Below, one piece after another: positions 5,174-5,919 of a stretch of DNA of 5,919 nt. Both the position numbers and the translations under genes were made by a program. Origin of the DNA: Candidatus Hermodarchaeota archaeon (lineage in GTDB: Archaea > Asgardarchaeota > Hermodarchaeia > Hermodarchaeales > Hermodarchaeaceae); contig JAEOSA010000126.1 of NCBI GenBank assembly GCA_016840595.1, forward strand, positions 1-5,919. The letters run 5' to 3'. The stretch's first letter is position 1; each line of letters begins with the position of its first letter. Under the pieces are notes generated by a model. That model was not told the DNA's origin. It saw only the letters and a list, made by a program, of their open reading frames with translations, and did no database searches.

Positions 5174-5186
5174 CAAAAGCCTTATC
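5174..5186 (+). promoter_or_regulatory. BRE/TATA promoter of the Nnr gene
   Basis: CAAAAGCCTTATC resembles the elements in front of both tRNA genes (CGAAAAGGTTTATC and CAAAAGTTTTATAG). Transcription would start near 5209, just ahead of the ribosome site at 5211. Confidence 0.5.
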
Positions 5187-5210
5187 GTACACCAAACTTC
5201 ATATGAGAAT

Positions 5211-5217
5211 AAGGTGA
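5211..5217 (+). promoter_or_regulatory. Ribosome binding site AAGGTGA fixing the start at 5225
   Basis: AAGGTGA matches the core of the archaeal anti-Shine-Dalgarno complement (GGAGGTGATC) and ends 7 nt before ATG 5225. It supports that start over the in-frame ATG at 5258. Confidence 0.7.
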
Positions 5218-5224
5218 AATCAAC

Positions 5225-5919
5225 ATGTCTGCCACACGGGCATTACTTGCAGAGGAAATGGCTGCAATTGAATGGAATGCTGAATTTCTTGGGGTAACCC
5301 GGTTTCTCATGATGGAAAATGCTGGACGCGCCGTAGCCCATGAAATACTCCGACGCTTTAAACAGCTACCTAGTGTTGCTATCTTTGCAGGACTAGGAGG
5401 GAACGGCGGAGACGGATTTGTTACCGCTCGTCACCTTGCCCCCCGATGCCGTATAGTACATGTAATAACGCTAGGTGATCCTTCAACGAGCCTCAATGCT
5501 CCCGCATTTCAAAATTGGGAAATAATGACAAAAATGCGCCATTCGATTAATCTCCATATCATTCGGGATTCTTCTGAATTACCCAAAATCGAAGCAACAG
5601 TAGTAGTTGATGCTCTCCTAGGGACTGGGGTCACTGGAAAACCACGCCCCCCATTTATCAAAACCCTTCAATTGATGAATAAAATGGAAGGGTTCAAGGT
5701 GGCTATTGATATTCCCACGGGAATTCATCCTAATACCGGTGAACCAACCACGAAGGATGCTTTTCGTCCTGATTTAACGGTGACTTTTCACAGACCAAAA
5801 CTTGGGTTAAGAAAGAATAAGGAACGAATTGGGAAACTAGTAGTTGCGGATATAGGGGTACCTCCAGAAGCAGAATTGTACGTGGGACCTGGTGATGTGA
5901 TACGTGCGACACAACCTCG
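5225..5919 (+). CDS. nnr: NAD(P)HX epimerase domain, probably of bifunctional Nnr (C-terminus outside window)
   Basis: The frame is open from ATG 5225 to the window edge, 231 codons, so the C-terminus is missing. This is the YjeF N-terminal (NnrE) fold, with MENAGRAVA (30-38), the glycine-rich loop AGLGGNGGDGFVTARHL (55-71), VVDALLGTGVTG (127-138), and IDIPTGIHPNTGE (161-173), where the aspartates at 129 and 162 fall in the conserved positions, then DLTVTFHRPKLGL (183-195). Family role: epimerising R- and S-forms of hydrated NADH/NADPH so that the dehydratase can repair them. The last visible residues, VGPGDVIRATQP, resemble the linker that joins epimerase to ADP-dependent dehydratase in bifunctional archaeal Nnr, so a fusion is likely but not seen. 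A strong ribosome site (AAGGTGA) and a promoter lie upstream. The RAM gene is divergent from it. Confidence 0.93.
   Translation, partial: MSATRALLAEEMAAIEWNAEFLGVTRFLMMENAGRAVAHEILRRFKQLPSVAIFAGLGGNGGDGFVTARHLAPRCRIVHVITLGDPSTSLNAPAFQNWEIMTKMRHSINLHIIRDSSELPKIEATVVVDALLGTGVTGKPRPPFIKTLQLMNKMEGFKVAIDIPTGIHPNTGEPTTKDAFRPDLTVTFHRPKLGLRKNKERIGKLVVADIGVPPEAELYVGPGDVIRATQP

Noticed and set aside
4893..5297. 134-codon open frame on the plus strand covering the RAM gene region
   Set aside because: It is antisense to the clear RAM-domain gene over most of its length and then overlaps the start of the Nnr gene in another frame. Its composition (Phe, Asn, Cys-rich) is not protein-like and it matches no family.

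Overview
The window is chromosomal DNA from an archaeon. Supporting signs are a Hef-type helicase/nuclease, a UPF0147 protein, an archaeal-type inositol-monophosphatase/fructose-bisphosphatase, a stand-alone Lrp/AsnC (RAM) domain, BRE/TATA promoters, and two tRNA genes with bulge-helix-bulge (BHB) introns. Hef is best known from Euryarchaeota. D-arm tRNA introns are best known from crenarchaeal and thaumarchaeal groups. The combination suggests a lineage outside the classic model euryarchaea, perhaps one of the deep or Asgard-type groups, but this window alone cannot fix the taxonomy. Base composition looks moderate and AT-leaning. No mobile element, CRISPR array or prophage is visible.

Layout: (1) 1-80, minus: N-terminal fragment of an unidentified protein. 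(2) 195-2486, plus: hef, an SF2 helicase fused to an XPF-family nuclease and HhH domain, for replication-fork and crosslink repair. (3) 2493-2849, minus: a small zinc-ribbon protein of the Sjogren/scleroderma autoantigen-1 type. (4) 2941-3231, plus: a UPF0147 protein, best started at a GTG. (5) 3240-4079, minus: archaeal IMPase/FBPase. (6) 4157-4289, plus: tRNA-Leu(CAG) with a 45-nt D-loop intron. (7) 4339-4479, minus: tRNA-Lys(TTT) with two introns, one in the D-loop and one at 37/38. (8) 4582-4872, plus: unrecognised 96-aa protein. (9) 4890-5126, minus: stand-alone RAM-domain protein. (10) 5225 to the end, plus: NAD(P)HX epimerase domain, probably the front of a bifunctional Nnr.

The ten genes alternate strand without exception. 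There is therefore no operon here: every gene needs its own promoter, 3' ends meet at gaps of 6-17 nt (49 nt for the tRNA pair), and start sides face each other across gaps of about 80-115 nt. Several of these divergent gaps carry a similar BRE/TATA element, roughly CAAAAG-NN-TTATM. Apart from the two tRNAs, the genes share no obvious pathway; they are housekeeping functions (DNA repair, metabolite repair, sugar/inositol phosphate metabolism, translation).

The most notable content is the tRNA pair. Two adjacent, tail-to-tail tRNA genes both carry introns in the D-loop at different positions, and one also carries a textbook canonical intron.
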